64,000 bases of DNA from contig DYKB01000003.1 in assembly GCA_020722815.1 (NCBI GenBank), positions 191,502 to 255,501 of the forward strand, written 5' to 3'. The DNA is from Caldithrix sp. (lineage in GTDB: Bacteria; Zhuqueibacterota; Zhuqueibacteria; Thermofontimicrobiales; Sulfurfontimicrobiaceae). Numbering within the stretch: position 1 is the stretch's first letter; each line of letters opens with the position of its first letter. A program made the translations under genes and the position numbers. The notes under the pieces were generated by a model. The model had not been told where the DNA came from and did no database searches. It worked only from the letters and a program-made list of their open reading frames with translations. This document shows, piece by piece, positions 56,144-64,000 of this stretch.

Positions 56144-56380
56144 TCAATTATCCTCTAGTTCAATTTTTTCAGTTACTTTCGAAACCTCAATGGCGAAGTC
56201 GGGACAGCGAATTTCACACAATTTACAGGCGGTACAGGCTTCGAGATTGGCAACTTCTACACACTGCCTGTTGAGGATTAACACCTGGCTGGGACAAAAT
56301 TCGACACAAATGCCACATCCTTTACACCATTCTTTGTTTATTTGAATAACAGGTAGAAAATCTTTTTTCTTCATTTTCAT
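56144..56380 (-). CDS. korD: 2-oxoglutarate:ferredoxin oxidoreductase, ferredoxin-like delta subunit
   Basis: A 78-residue protein with two [4Fe-4S] motifs, CKGCGICVEFCP and CTACKLCEIRCP, after a short basic start. It passes electrons from KorAB to ferredoxin. It is the first gene of korDABC, 306 bases after sucD. Confidence 0.94.
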   Translation of the reverse strand: MKMKKKDFLPVIQINKEWCKGCGICVEFCPSQVLILNRQCVEVANLEACTACKLCEIRCPDFAIEVSKVTEKIELEDN

Positions 56381-56686
56381 TGACCAATTATCTTAATTTA
56401 ACAGTCATCGTCTATTATTGCGACAATAGCGAATTATTGTATCCATTCAATATCTGAGACCGAAATAATCTTCCAGGACTGTGTTGGAGATTGCTTCCTC
56501 TCAAAAAATGCTTCATTAATGACACGTAGCAACATTTTTCCACAAAAATTGAACCGATACCTAACATCTATAAAGTTCAAATTACTAATATAGTAAATTT
56601 TTTAATTAAATTCAAGCGAATAATGCAGTTTTATTCGAGAAAAAAAATGACAGATGGTGAAAATTATTACATAAATAACTGGTAGT
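56381..56686. other. Non-coding gap before korD
   Basis: No gene or clear hairpin is seen in these 306 bases between sucD and korD. The gap is long enough to hold a promoter for korDABC. Confidence 0.4.
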
Positions 56687-57562
56687 TTATCTTTTCAATA
56701 CGCCCGCGACTGCTGCGCCAATCGATGCTGGATTATCACAGACAGACACACCGGCTGATTTTAATGCTGCCATTTTATCCGCCGCCGTACCTTTTCCGCC
56801 GGCGATGATGGCGCCGGCATGTCCCATTCTCCGGCCAGGTGGCGCAGTTCGACCCGCAATGAATCCAACCACCGGTTTGGTCATTTCTTTTTTGATATAG
56901 GCGGCGGCTTCTTCCTCTGCTGTTCCCCCGATTTCACCAATCATGACCACTGCATCTGTATCCGGATCCGACTGAAAAAGCTTTAGAGCGTCTACAAAAT
57001 TAGTTCCAATAATCGGATCACCACCGATTCCAATGCAGGTTGATTGTCCAATTCCCCGGACGGTGAGCTGATGAACAGCTTCATAGGTGAGTGTACCGCT
57101 CCGGGACACGACACCAACCCGACCCGGTTGATGGATAAAACCTGGCATGATACCAACTTTCGCTTTTCCAGGTGAAATAATCCCCGGACAATTGGGGCCA
57201 ATGAGCCTGGTATGACCATTCTTAAGCTGAACCGTGACCTTGACCATGTCGAAAGTTGGAATTCCCTCGGTAATACAGACCACCAGTTCCAATTTGGCAT
57301 CCAGCGCCTCGAGAACAGCATCTGCTGCAAAAGAAGCGGGCACAAAAATAACCGAGGCATTGATACCTTCCTTCGCGACCGCATCCGCGACTGTATTAAA
57401 AATGGGAACTTTTTCATCAAATTTTTGTCCCCCTTTACCCGGAGAAGTCCCCGCAACAACCTTTGTTCCATATTCGAGCATCGTCCGGGTATGGAACGAT
57501 CCTTCACCACCTGTAATTCCTTGTACTAATAGACGTGTATTTTCATTAACGAGAATACTCAT
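56687..57562 (-). CDS. sucD: Succinyl-CoA synthetase, alpha subunit
   Basis: The 291-residue protein has [56 protein letters not shown] and the phosphohistidine in [15 protein letters not shown]. It converts succinyl-CoA to succinate with nucleotide triphosphate formation, together with SucC, whose gene ends 37 bases upstream. Confidence 0.97.
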   Translation of the reverse strand: MSILVNENTRLLVQGITGGEGSFHTRTMLEYGTKVVAGTSPGKGGQKFDEKVPIFNTVADAVAKEGINASVIFVPASFAADAVLEALDAKLELVVCITEGIPTFDMVKVTVQLKNGHTRLIGPNCPGIISPGKAKVGIMPGFIHQPGRVGVVSRSGTLTYEAVHQLTVRGIGQSTCIGIGGDPIIGTNFVDALKLFQSDPDTDAVVMIGEIGGTAEEEAAAYIKKEMTKPVVGFIAGRTAPPGRRMGHAGAIIAGGKGTAADKMAALKSAGVSVCDNPASIGAAVAGVLKR

Positions 57563-57599
57563 GACAAACCTCCCGAGTTAAATGGCCAATCGTAAAAAT

Positions 57600-58760
57600 T
57601 TAACCATGAATTGCCTGAACAATCTTTCGGGCAGCATCACCAAAATCCGTTGCCACGTGGAATTTAATTGGTGATTTTTGCAAAAGTGTCGCCGCCTCTT
57701 CGGCATTTGTTCCAGCCAGGCGTACGACGATTGGGACTTTTACTCCCACCTGTTGAACAGCTTCAATCACCCCCCGTGCGACGCGATCACACCGGACAAT
57801 ACCACCGAAAATATTAATCAGTACCGCTTTAACATTTTTATCAGAAATCAGGATTCGAAAACCATTGGCGACCGTTTCCACACTGGCACCACCACCGACA
57901 TCGAGGAAATTGGCCGGTTCAGAACCAGCCAGTTTGATCAAATCCATGGTTGCCATGGCCAGACCAGCCCCGTTGACCATGCATCCTACCTGTCCATCAA
58001 GTTTGATGTAATTTAAATTGTATTTAGAAGCCTCTACTTCGAGGGGTTCTTCTTCATCCCGATCACGCATGGCCATAATTTCCGGATGGCGAAACAGGGC
58101 ATTATCATCAATATTCATCTTGGCATCCAGCGCCAGCACTGCACCGGCTTTCGTAACCACCAGTGGATTAATCTCGGCCAGCGAAGCATCACTCTGCCAA
58201 AAAGCTTGATATAGCGAGGCCAGAAATGAAACACCATTTTTAAACTGATTTCCTGTTAATCCAAGTCCAAATGCCAATCGGCGGCATTGATACGGTTGTA
58301 AACCCAGCGAATTGTCAACATATTCTTTAATAATTCGCTCTGGCGTCGTGGCTGCCACTTTTTCGATTTCAACCCCACCTTCGGTACTGGCCATAAAGAC
58401 AAATTGAGATTTTGAACGATCAAGCACAATTCCAGCGTACAGTTCGCGTTCAATTTCCAATCCTTCCTCAACCAATACTTTCCGGACTTTTTTCCCTTCC
58501 GGACCGGTTTGATGAGTTATCAACTGCATTCCGAGCATCTTTTCTGCAATTTTTTCAGCCTCATCGGGTGAATGTGCCAACTTCACACCACCACCTTTTC
58601 CGCGTCCACCTGCATGAATTTGGGCTTTAATGACCACGGTCCGCCCAAAATCAGCGGCGATCTTTCTCACCTCAGCCGGTGTAAATGCAACCTCACCTTG
58701 TGGAACTGCGACCTGATACTTTTTCAGGATTTGTTTGGCCTGGTACTCATGAATTTTCAT
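57600..58760 (-). CDS. sucC: Succinyl-CoA synthetase, beta subunit
   Basis: The 386-residue ATP-grasp protein begins MKIHEYQAKQILKKYQV and includes KAQIHAGGRGKGGGVKLA, ALDAKMNIDDNALFRHPE and LINIFGGIVRCDRVARGV. AGGAGGTCGC directly precedes the ATG and overlaps the stop region of the carbamate kinase gene, eight bases upstream, so arcC and sucC are very probably on one message. Confidence 0.97.
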   Translation of the reverse strand: MKIHEYQAKQILKKYQVAVPQGEVAFTPAEVRKIAADFGRTVVIKAQIHAGGRGKGGGVKLAHSPDEAEKIAEKMLGMQLITHQTGPEGKKVRKVLVEEGLEIERELYAGIVLDRSKSQFVFMASTEGGVEIEKVAATTPERIIKEYVDNSLGLQPYQCRRLAFGLGLTGNQFKNGVSFLASLYQAFWQSDASLAEINPLVVTKAGAVLALDAKMNIDDNALFRHPEIMAMRDRDEEEPLEVEASKYNLNYIKLDGQVGCMVNGAGLAMATMDLIKLAGSEPANFLDVGGGASVETVANGFRILISDKNVKAVLINIFGGIVRCDRVARGVIEAVQQVGVKVPIVVRLAGTNAEEAATLLQKSPIKFHVATDFGDAARKIVQAIHG

Positions 58761-58768
58761 GCGACCTC

Positions 58769-59731
58769 CTATTTAATAATCCGAGTGCCGGTATGACCTT
58801 CGAATGCCTCAGTCATGTTTTCGATCGACGTAATTAAAACCATTTCACCTCCACTTTCCAGAAAACGAATCGCTGCCTCGATTTTCGGCCCCATACTTCC
58901 CTTGGGAAAATGCCCTTCTGATTGATATTTTCGCGCTTCCGCGACAGTCATTACATCCAGATTAATCTGTTCAGGGGTTCCAAACTGGACGGCAACCTGA
59001 TCAACGGCAGTGAGAATATAAAGTTCCTGCGCACCAATGTCCTTTGCTAAAATTGCCGAAGCCAGATCTTTATCAATTACCCCATCGATTCCTTCCAGTG
59101 TCCCATCCTCTTCGATGTAAACCGGAGCACCACCACCGCCAGCGGCAATGACGATGGTTCCCTGCTGAATGAGTTGCTTGATGACCTTTTTTTCCACGAT
59201 TTCCAGCGGGATGGGGGATGGAACCACCCGCCGATAGCCGCGGTTGGAATCTTTTTTAATTATCCAATTACGCTGTGCTTTTAACGCATCCAATTGCGAT
59301 GCCTGATAAAATGGCCCCACAAATTTCGTTGGATTTAAAACGGATGGATCATTTTTATCAACAATCACCTGTGTGACAATCGTCACCACATCTCGATTGA
59401 TACCACGTTTGATTAATTTGTTCTGCAAAGATTGCTGGATCATATAGCCCATTCCCCCTTCCAGATCGGCGACAATAACGCCCAATGGGGTCGGTGGAAC
59501 AAGGTGTCGGCTGTTTTCAACACGAATCAATGCGTTCCCGACCTGTGGGCCATTACCATGTGTCAGGACGACTTGATACCCTTTTTCGATTAAATCAGCA
59601 ACCCCAACCAGACTTCTTCGTGTATTTGCAAATTGCTGGGTAATATTCCCCTCCTCAAATTCCCTGGTGATAGCATTTCCCCCCAATGCAATCACGGCGA
59701 CACGTGGTTGTTTTTGAGTTGAATGACTCAT
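58769..59731 (-). CDS. arcC: Carbamate kinase
   Basis: The 320-residue amino-acid-kinase-fold protein has VIALGGNAITR, LTHGNGPQVGNALIR, AAGGGGAPVY, GIDGVIDKDLASAILA and GHFPKGSMGPKIEAAIRF, all typical of carbamate kinase. It makes ATP from carbamoyl phosphate. No arginine deiminase or ornithine carbamoyltransferase lies in the window, so the carbamoyl phosphate source is unknown. Confidence 0.95.
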   Translation of the reverse strand: MSHSTQKQPRVAVIALGGNAITREFEEGNITQQFANTRRSLVGVADLIEKGYQVVLTHGNGPQVGNALIRVENSRHLVPPTPLGVIVADLEGGMGYMIQQSLQNKLIKRGINRDVVTIVTQVIVDKNDPSVLNPTKFVGPFYQASQLDALKAQRNWIIKKDSNRGYRRVVPSPIPLEIVEKKVIKQLIQQGTIVIAAGGGGAPVYIEEDGTLEGIDGVIDKDLASAILAKDIGAQELYILTAVDQVAVQFGTPEQINLDVMTVAEARKYQSEGHFPKGSMGPKIEAAIRFLESGGEMVLITSIENMTEAFEGHTGTRIIK

Positions 59732-59777
59732 CTGAACCTTTTTTATTTAAAAAATCAAATTTTCTTTTATAAATATG

Positions 59778-59806
59778 ATCGCCCCCCTTGAAATTTGAGG
59801 GGCGAT
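59778..59806. terminator. Hairpin between the cPGS-like gene and carbamate kinase gene
   Basis: ATCGCCCC (59778-59785) pairs with GGGGCGAT (59799-59806) across a short spacer. In the transcribed direction no U-run follows. It may slow or modulate read-through from the upstream gene into arcC. Confidence 0.45.
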
Positions 59807-59862
59807 TGTCATTTAAGACGTAAAAGAACTTTTTAAGGCTACTTTGATCGGTAGTAAAACTA

Positions 59863-61179
59863 TTAAAATTTCATTTTTTGAATCACATCTTCAAGCGTCG
59901 GATGGCCAATTTCCTGCAGTTCATAGCGAACCCGGACACTGGGTTTATTGATCCTGACCAATCGTGTTAAATCTATTGGCGTAGCGATGATCACCGAATC
60001 GGCCGGGATTGAATCTATCGTATCCTCCAGATCCTTGATTTGCTGCGAACTGTATCCCATTGCCGGTAAGAGGTGACCAATGCCAGGATATTTTTCAAAG
60101 GTTTCTTTAATCTTGCCAGTCACCCAGGGGCGCGGATCGATAATTTCTTTGGCACCATATTTTTCGGCGGCAACAACACCGGCACCATATTTCATCTCGC
60201 CGTGCGTCAATGTTGGGCCATCTTCAACAACGATTACTCGTTTATTGGCAATATGTGCCGGCTCATCGACCGTCAAAGGTGACGCGCCATCAACAATGAG
60301 CGCACCTGGATTAATTTTTTTAATATTCGATCGGACCGTTTCGATATCTTTTAACGAAGCCACTTCTTCTTTATTAATGACCACCACATTCGCCATTCTG
60401 GCATTTATTTCCCCGGGATGGTAAGCCAATTCATGACCCGGTCGCAATGGATCGACGACGGTAATCAGTAAATCTGGCTGGATAAATGAAAAATCATTAT
60501 TCCCACCGTCCCAGAGAATCACCTCCGCCTCTTTTTCTGCCTGTGCCAATATACTTGCATAGTCGACACCGGCATAAATTATATTCCCCATCACAATATG
60601 TGGCTCATATTCTTCACGTTCCTCAATTGTACAGTCATGTAAATCCAGATCCGACAGGGCGGCAAATCGTTGAACGGCCTGTTTACCCAGATCGCCATAA
60701 GGCATTGGATGACGAATTGCCACGACTTTTTTACCCATATTTTTCAAAATTTGCGACACCCGACGCGTGGTCTGGCTCTTGCCACAACCAGTTCGAACCG
60801 CACATATTGCAATAACCGGCACCTTGCTTTTGAGCATGGTCGATTTTGTCCCTAAAAGGACAAAGTTTGCGCCGGCACTCATGACTTTACTGGCTTGATG
60901 CATCACATACTCGTGAGGAATGTCACTATAGGAAAAATAGACTTCATCAATATTTTGAGATTGAATTATTTCAACCAGCTTTTCTTCTCCATAAATAGGA
61001 ATGCCATCGGGATATAATTTCCCGGCTAAAACAGCGGGATACTTACGGCCATCAATATCAGGAATTTGGGTAGCGGTAAAAGCAACCACCTGATAATTTT
61101 CATTTTCACGAAAATATATATTAAAATTATGGAAATCGCGGCCTGCGGCTCCCATAATTATGACTCGTTTTTGCAACAT
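59863..61179 (-). CDS. Cyclic 2,3-diphosphoglycerate synthetase-like P-loop protein
   Basis: The 438-residue protein starts KRVIIMGAAGRDFHNFN, preceded by AAAGGATAAACCC. It has a P-loop variant, ICAVRTGCGKSQTTRR, in the middle and WDGGNNDFSF, VVINKEEVAS and VVEDGPTLTHGEM further on. These match the archaeal cPGS family and its bacterial relatives, annotated as GTPases. In archaea cPGS cyclises 2,3-diphosphoglycerate; whether the bacterial version does so is unclear. Its neighbour, carbamate kinase, suggests a shared acyl-phosphate or carbamoyl-phosphate theme (inference). Confidence 0.85.
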   Translation of the reverse strand: MLQKRVIIMGAAGRDFHNFNIYFRENENYQVVAFTATQIPDIDGRKYPAVLAGKLYPDGIPIYGEEKLVEIIQSQNIDEVYFSYSDIPHEYVMHQASKVMSAGANFVLLGTKSTMLKSKVPVIAICAVRTGCGKSQTTRRVSQILKNMGKKVVAIRHPMPYGDLGKQAVQRFAALSDLDLHDCTIEEREEYEPHIVMGNIIYAGVDYASILAQAEKEAEVILWDGGNNDFSFIQPDLLITVVDPLRPGHELAYHPGEINARMANVVVINKEEVASLKDIETVRSNIKKINPGALIVDGASPLTVDEPAHIANKRVIVVEDGPTLTHGEMKYGAGVVAAEKYGAKEIIDPRPWVTGKIKETFEKYPGIGHLLPAMGYSSQQIKDLEDTIDSIPADSVIIATPIDLTRLVRINKPSVRVRYELQEIGHPTLEDVIQKMKF

Positions 61180-61834
61180 GGGTTTATCCTTTTTATTTAA
61201 AAAAAGTAATCGTCATTTAAAAAGACTTAAAAAAGCCCAAAAAGAGAAACCGGCAAAACCGCTGCCAGCAAATTCGGTCGCTTTTTTTAAATCCGGTTAA
61301 ATTCAAGGCATCAAATTGCTGATTTAAACGAAAATCCTTGTCAAAATTCAAAAAATTAATAAATTTTTTAGCCATCAAATCATTTCAAAAATCAAATTTC
61401 ATAAATTACGCGATTAAAATTTCCCAATGTAATCTTACGAATCGTTTTTTTGAAAGAATCATCACGTTTAGATTAGGGATCAAAAAAATTAACCAGGGAA
61501 AAAATGCCTGAATATTATTTAACTAGAAAATATAATTCCTGTCTCTCGATAAATCTTTAGCTTTTTATAACATCAAACAGCTAAAAGAGAGCTTTGAAAA
61601 GATGACAAATTCTCAAAAATTAGCATGTAAAATTAATGATCAGGAATACAGCCATTCAGAAATCCGAGATCAAATTTTTCAGGATTAAAATCAGGTACAC
61701 TTATTAAAGGAACCTCAAATAAAGTTTGAGGCAATAGTTTAATACTGGAAAAAAAAATAGAAAAATTTTCGATAGGTTCAGAGATCATAAAATTTTATCA
61801 ATCCAGGAACAGCAAAAAGTTACGAATATAAAAA
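61180..61834. other. Long non-coding gap with a possible gene remnant
   Basis: The largest gap in the energy-metabolism region. It holds the frame described at 61536-61688 and a hairpin, CCTCAAA-TAAAG-TTTGAGG, at 61713-61731. The promoter of the cPGS-like gene is expected near 61190-61300. Nothing else was recognised. Confidence 0.45.
61536..61688 (+). pseudogene. Possible remnant of a helix-turn-helix protein
   Basis: An open stretch of 50 sense codons plus a stop, on the plus strand, encodes a hydrophilic helical sequence ending SHSEIRDQIFQD. The LKESFEKMTNSQKLACKI then Y-S-x-x-E-I pattern loosely recalls sigma-70 region 4, but this is weak. There is no good start: the first ATG is 22 codons in (61602) and leaves only 28 residues. 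It could be a broken gene fragment or chance. Confidence 0.25.
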
Positions 61835-62815
61835 TCACACTTTTTCCAACAACTCAAGCGAATTCCGATAATCAATCAAAGCTTGCTCGACCGCATTTTT
61901 ATCGGTTAAATGAAAAACTTCGTTTCGAAATTGAGCCCCCTGTGGCATTCCTTTGGTATACCAGCCAATATGCTTTCGCGCTTCAAAAACCGCACTTCTT
62001 TCAGGATAGTCTCGGGTCATCATCTTAAATTGGCTGATACAAACATCAAGTTTTTCGGACGGCCGGGGCTCTGGCAAAAGAGTACCGCTTTCCAGATAAT
62101 GATTAATTCTTTTAAATATCCAGGGATTTCCAAAAGCTCCCCTCCCAATCATAACCAGATCGCAGCCGGTTTCTTTCAGCATCAAGTGGGCATCCTCTGG
62201 TCGGGTGATATCACCATTTCCGATGACTGGAATCTTTATTGCTGCCTTTACAGATTGAATAATTGACCAGTCAGCACGCCCGGAAAACTTCATCGTTTGC
62301 GTTCGACCATGAATCGTAATTCCTGCCAGACCAATTTGTTCCAGCATCCGGGCCAACTCCACGGCGATAATTTTATCCTCATTCCAGCCACTCCTTACCT
62401 TTGCCAGGATTGGAATGGAAGTCGCTCGAATCATTGCCGTGACAATTTTCTCTATCTGTTTCAAATTTTGTAATAACGCCGCACCCGCACCCCGTTTGGT
62501 GACCTTTGGAACAGGGCAACCCAAATTAATATCGATAAAATCTGGTGTGTAGGCTGCCACAATTTGCGTAGCGCGTGCCATAATATCTGGATCATCACCA
62601 AAGAGCTGAACCCCAATGGGACGTTCCATTGGTTCATATTTTAAATATTGTCGTGTTTTTTCAGAATCATGAACCAGCCCATCAGCACTCACCATCTCCG
62701 TAAACACCAATCCGGCCCCAAATGCCTTGCAAATTTGCCGAAAGGGTGAATCAGTCACGCCCGCCAATGGCGCCAATACCGATTTTTGCTCAATTTTAAC
62801 ATTTCCCAGAAACAT
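61835..62815 (-). CDS. dusB: tRNA-dihydrouridine synthase
   Basis: The start MFLGNVKIEQKSVLAPLAGV at 62815 is preferred over an ATG 21 codons upstream. The 326-residue FMN enzyme has APLAGVTDSPFRQIC, the catalytic cysteine in DINLGCPVPKVTKRGAG, and the TIHGRTQTMKFSGRADW and GNGDITRPEDA segments. It reduces uridine to dihydrouridine in the tRNA D-loop. It is divergent from the phosphatase gene at the right edge. Confidence 0.95.
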   Translation of the reverse strand: MFLGNVKIEQKSVLAPLAGVTDSPFRQICKAFGAGLVFTEMVSADGLVHDSEKTRQYLKYEPMERPIGVQLFGDDPDIMARATQIVAAYTPDFIDINLGCPVPKVTKRGAGAALLQNLKQIEKIVTAMIRATSIPILAKVRSGWNEDKIIAVELARMLEQIGLAGITIHGRTQTMKFSGRADWSIIQSVKAAIKIPVIGNGDITRPEDAHLMLKETGCDLVMIGRGAFGNPWIFKRINHYLESGTLLPEPRPSEKLDVCISQFKMMTRDYPERSAVFEARKHIGWYTKGMPQGAQFRNEVFHLTDKNAVEQALIDYRNSLELLEKV

Positions 62816-63001
62816 TTTGAAATATACTACTTTTGTTTTCAATTTGCAAGGTTTTTTTAAAATGAACTTATTTATCAATTCCTCGTTGAATGGAAAGTAC
62901 TTTTCAAAATTCTCCGGTTAAAATATACGAATTGTCCTCTGGCAATATTTGCAGTCGAATTTTCTTATCCTGTCAAAAAATGGGGTTCGTGGAGCTTTTA
63001 T

Positions 63002-64000
63002 ATGATTTCACCAAAAGAATTTTATCATAAACTTGATGAAATTTTAGCCAGTATCGATCATCTTGAAGAAAAAAACGATTATTTAATTTCTATTTTGGAA
63101 AAGTTACTGGCTTCCTTTCGGAAAAGCCTTAACATTTTGGATGGCTGTTTGTATGAAGAAGGTTCTAATCAATTTTATCTTATCAATAATCCGCCTAAAA
63201 TGTGCAATTTTTCTGAAATACCTGAGATACTTACTTTTGAATCATTAGCCATTCAATTGGCTTTTCGACATGGCTGCTACATTTACGATAATCCGGCTGA
63301 AAGCCCCTGCTTGTTTCGGGAGGTAAAATCGCAATACACCATTCCTGCTATTATTCTGATTCATGGGCGGGAAAAACGCTGGCTGCTTCTTTTCCTGTTG
63401 GGGAGCGGATGGATTCGCGAAGAAATTGAATTTTGTTTTAATATCGTCCGGCGCTCGGTTGAGACACAACTATCTTTTGAATTTTTTAAAAATAATTTGC
63501 AATCAGCGGCCAAAATTCAGCAAAGTCTGTTGCCGAAAAAAGCACCTCAAATTCCAGGCTATGAAATTGCTTTTCGTTCTCAACCAGCCGAATTGGTTGG
63601 CGGAGATTTACTGGATTTCTTCGTTCTGGATAGCAACACTTTCGCGGTGGCTATTGGTGATGCGGTGGGTCACGATTTACCCGCCGCACTGCTCGTACGG
63701 GATGTGGTGACAGGCCTCCGCATGGGCATCGAAAAGGAGATGAAAACGACCTATGCTATTCGAAAACTCAACCGGGTGATTCATCAAAGTACTTACTCGG
63801 CCGCTTATGTCTCTCTATTCTATGCTGAAGTCGAAAATCATGGCAGCCTTTTTTATGTGAACGCAGGACATCCGGCACCAATTCTGATCTATAAACAGGC
63901 TATTCATGTTTTAGAAGCAACCGGTACAATTATCGGGCCTTTGCCGGAAATCGACCCCAAGCGCGGCTATAATTATATGCCCCCTGGTTCAATTTTTGTC
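63002..64000 (+). CDS. SpoIIE-type PP2C phosphatase with N-terminal sensor region (3' end outside window)
   Basis: An ATG at 63002 with GGAG eight bases upstream opens 333 codons that run off the right edge. The first 30 residues look coiled-coil (EFYHKLDEILASIDHLEEKN). A GAF-like region (about 35-170) follows, then QSAAKIQQSLLPKKAP, the usual linker to SpoIIE domains. The SpoIIE core starts with PAELVGGDLLDFF, AIGDAVGHDLPAALLV and NAGHPAPILIY. Such proteins dephosphorylate anti-sigma antagonists in partner-switching systems. The partners are not in view. Confidence 0.9.
   Translation, partial: MISPKEFYHKLDEILASIDHLEEKNDYLISILEKLLASFRKSLNILDGCLYEEGSNQFYLINNPPKMCNFSEIPEILTFESLAIQLAFRHGCYIYDNPAESPCLFREVKSQYTIPAIILIHGREKRWLLLFLLGSGWIREEIEFCFNIVRRSVETQLSFEFFKNNLQSAAKIQQSLLPKKAPQIPGYEIAFRSQPAELVGGDLLDFFVLDSNTFAVAIGDAVGHDLPAALLVRDVVTGLRMGIEKEMKTTYAIRKLNRVIHQSTYSAAYVSLFYAEVENHGSLFYVNAGHPAPILIYKQAIHVLEATGTIIGPLPEIDPKRGYNYMPPGSIFV

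Overview
The window looks like a chromosomal segment from an anaerobic or facultative bacterium of the FCB group (Calditrichota/KSB1/Ignavibacteria-like lineages are the best guess; this is inference). Three secreted proteins end in the 'NYPNPFNP' FlgD-Ig/type IX secretion sorting tail typical of that group. Base composition is AT-rich, and the metabolic genes (2-oxoacid:ferredoxin oxidoreductase, NfnAB-type transhydrogenase, acetate kinase) fit ferredoxin-based metabolism. I found no tRNA, rRNA or CRISPR array.

Positions 1-21.4 kb are an accessory region of secreted and plant-polymer-related genes, heavily worked over by mobile DNA. It opens with the N-terminal 1,431 codons of a giant surface protein made of alternating cohesin-like and fibronectin-III modules. 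An IS4-family element follows, then an intact multidomain GH10 xylanase, a C-terminally truncated SMP-30-like gene, and an esterase fragment whose 5' half is lost at a short IS231-like element. After that come two secreted proteins of unknown function, an IS1182-like element with a frameshifted transposase, a 1,084-residue CotH/lamin-tail surface protein and a URO-D-family protein. Last is a GH8 gene destroyed by two in-frame stops and a 223-bp element with a 10-bp target duplication. Three of the four xylan-related genes are broken, so this looks like a decaying xylan-utilisation locus.

Positions 21.4-37.1 kb hold a sodium/solute symporter with small membrane partners, a Ppx/GppA phosphatase, and a signalling block (membrane Ser/Thr kinase with two zinc ribbons, FHA protein, PP2C phosphatase, TPR protein). 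A glycosyltransferase, a DsbD-type thiol transporter and a DksA/TraR-like zinc protein follow.

Positions 37.3-44.5 kb are a conserved lipid-synthesis cluster transcribed leftwards: YceD/DUF177, rpmF, plsX, fabH, fabD, fabG, acpP, fabF, rnc. Hairpins at rpmF/plsX and acpP/fabF may set relative expression.

Positions 44.7-62.8 kb are central energy metabolism, also leftwards: dusB, a cyclic-2,3-diphosphoglycerate-synthetase-like GTPase, carbamate kinase, sucCD, korDABC, a large GlnE/GlnD-like double nucleotidyltransferase, ndk, a 3-hydroxyacyl-CoA dehydrogenase, ackA and nfnAB. Together these would convert 2-oxoglutarate to succinate with reduced ferredoxin and ATP/GTP, exchange electrons between ferredoxin and NAD(P)H, and make ATP from acetyl phosphate and carbamoyl phosphate. 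The right edge carries the start of a SpoIIE-type phosphatase on the plus strand.

Short palindromic repeats of several families are scattered through the intergenic spaces. They are listed individually.
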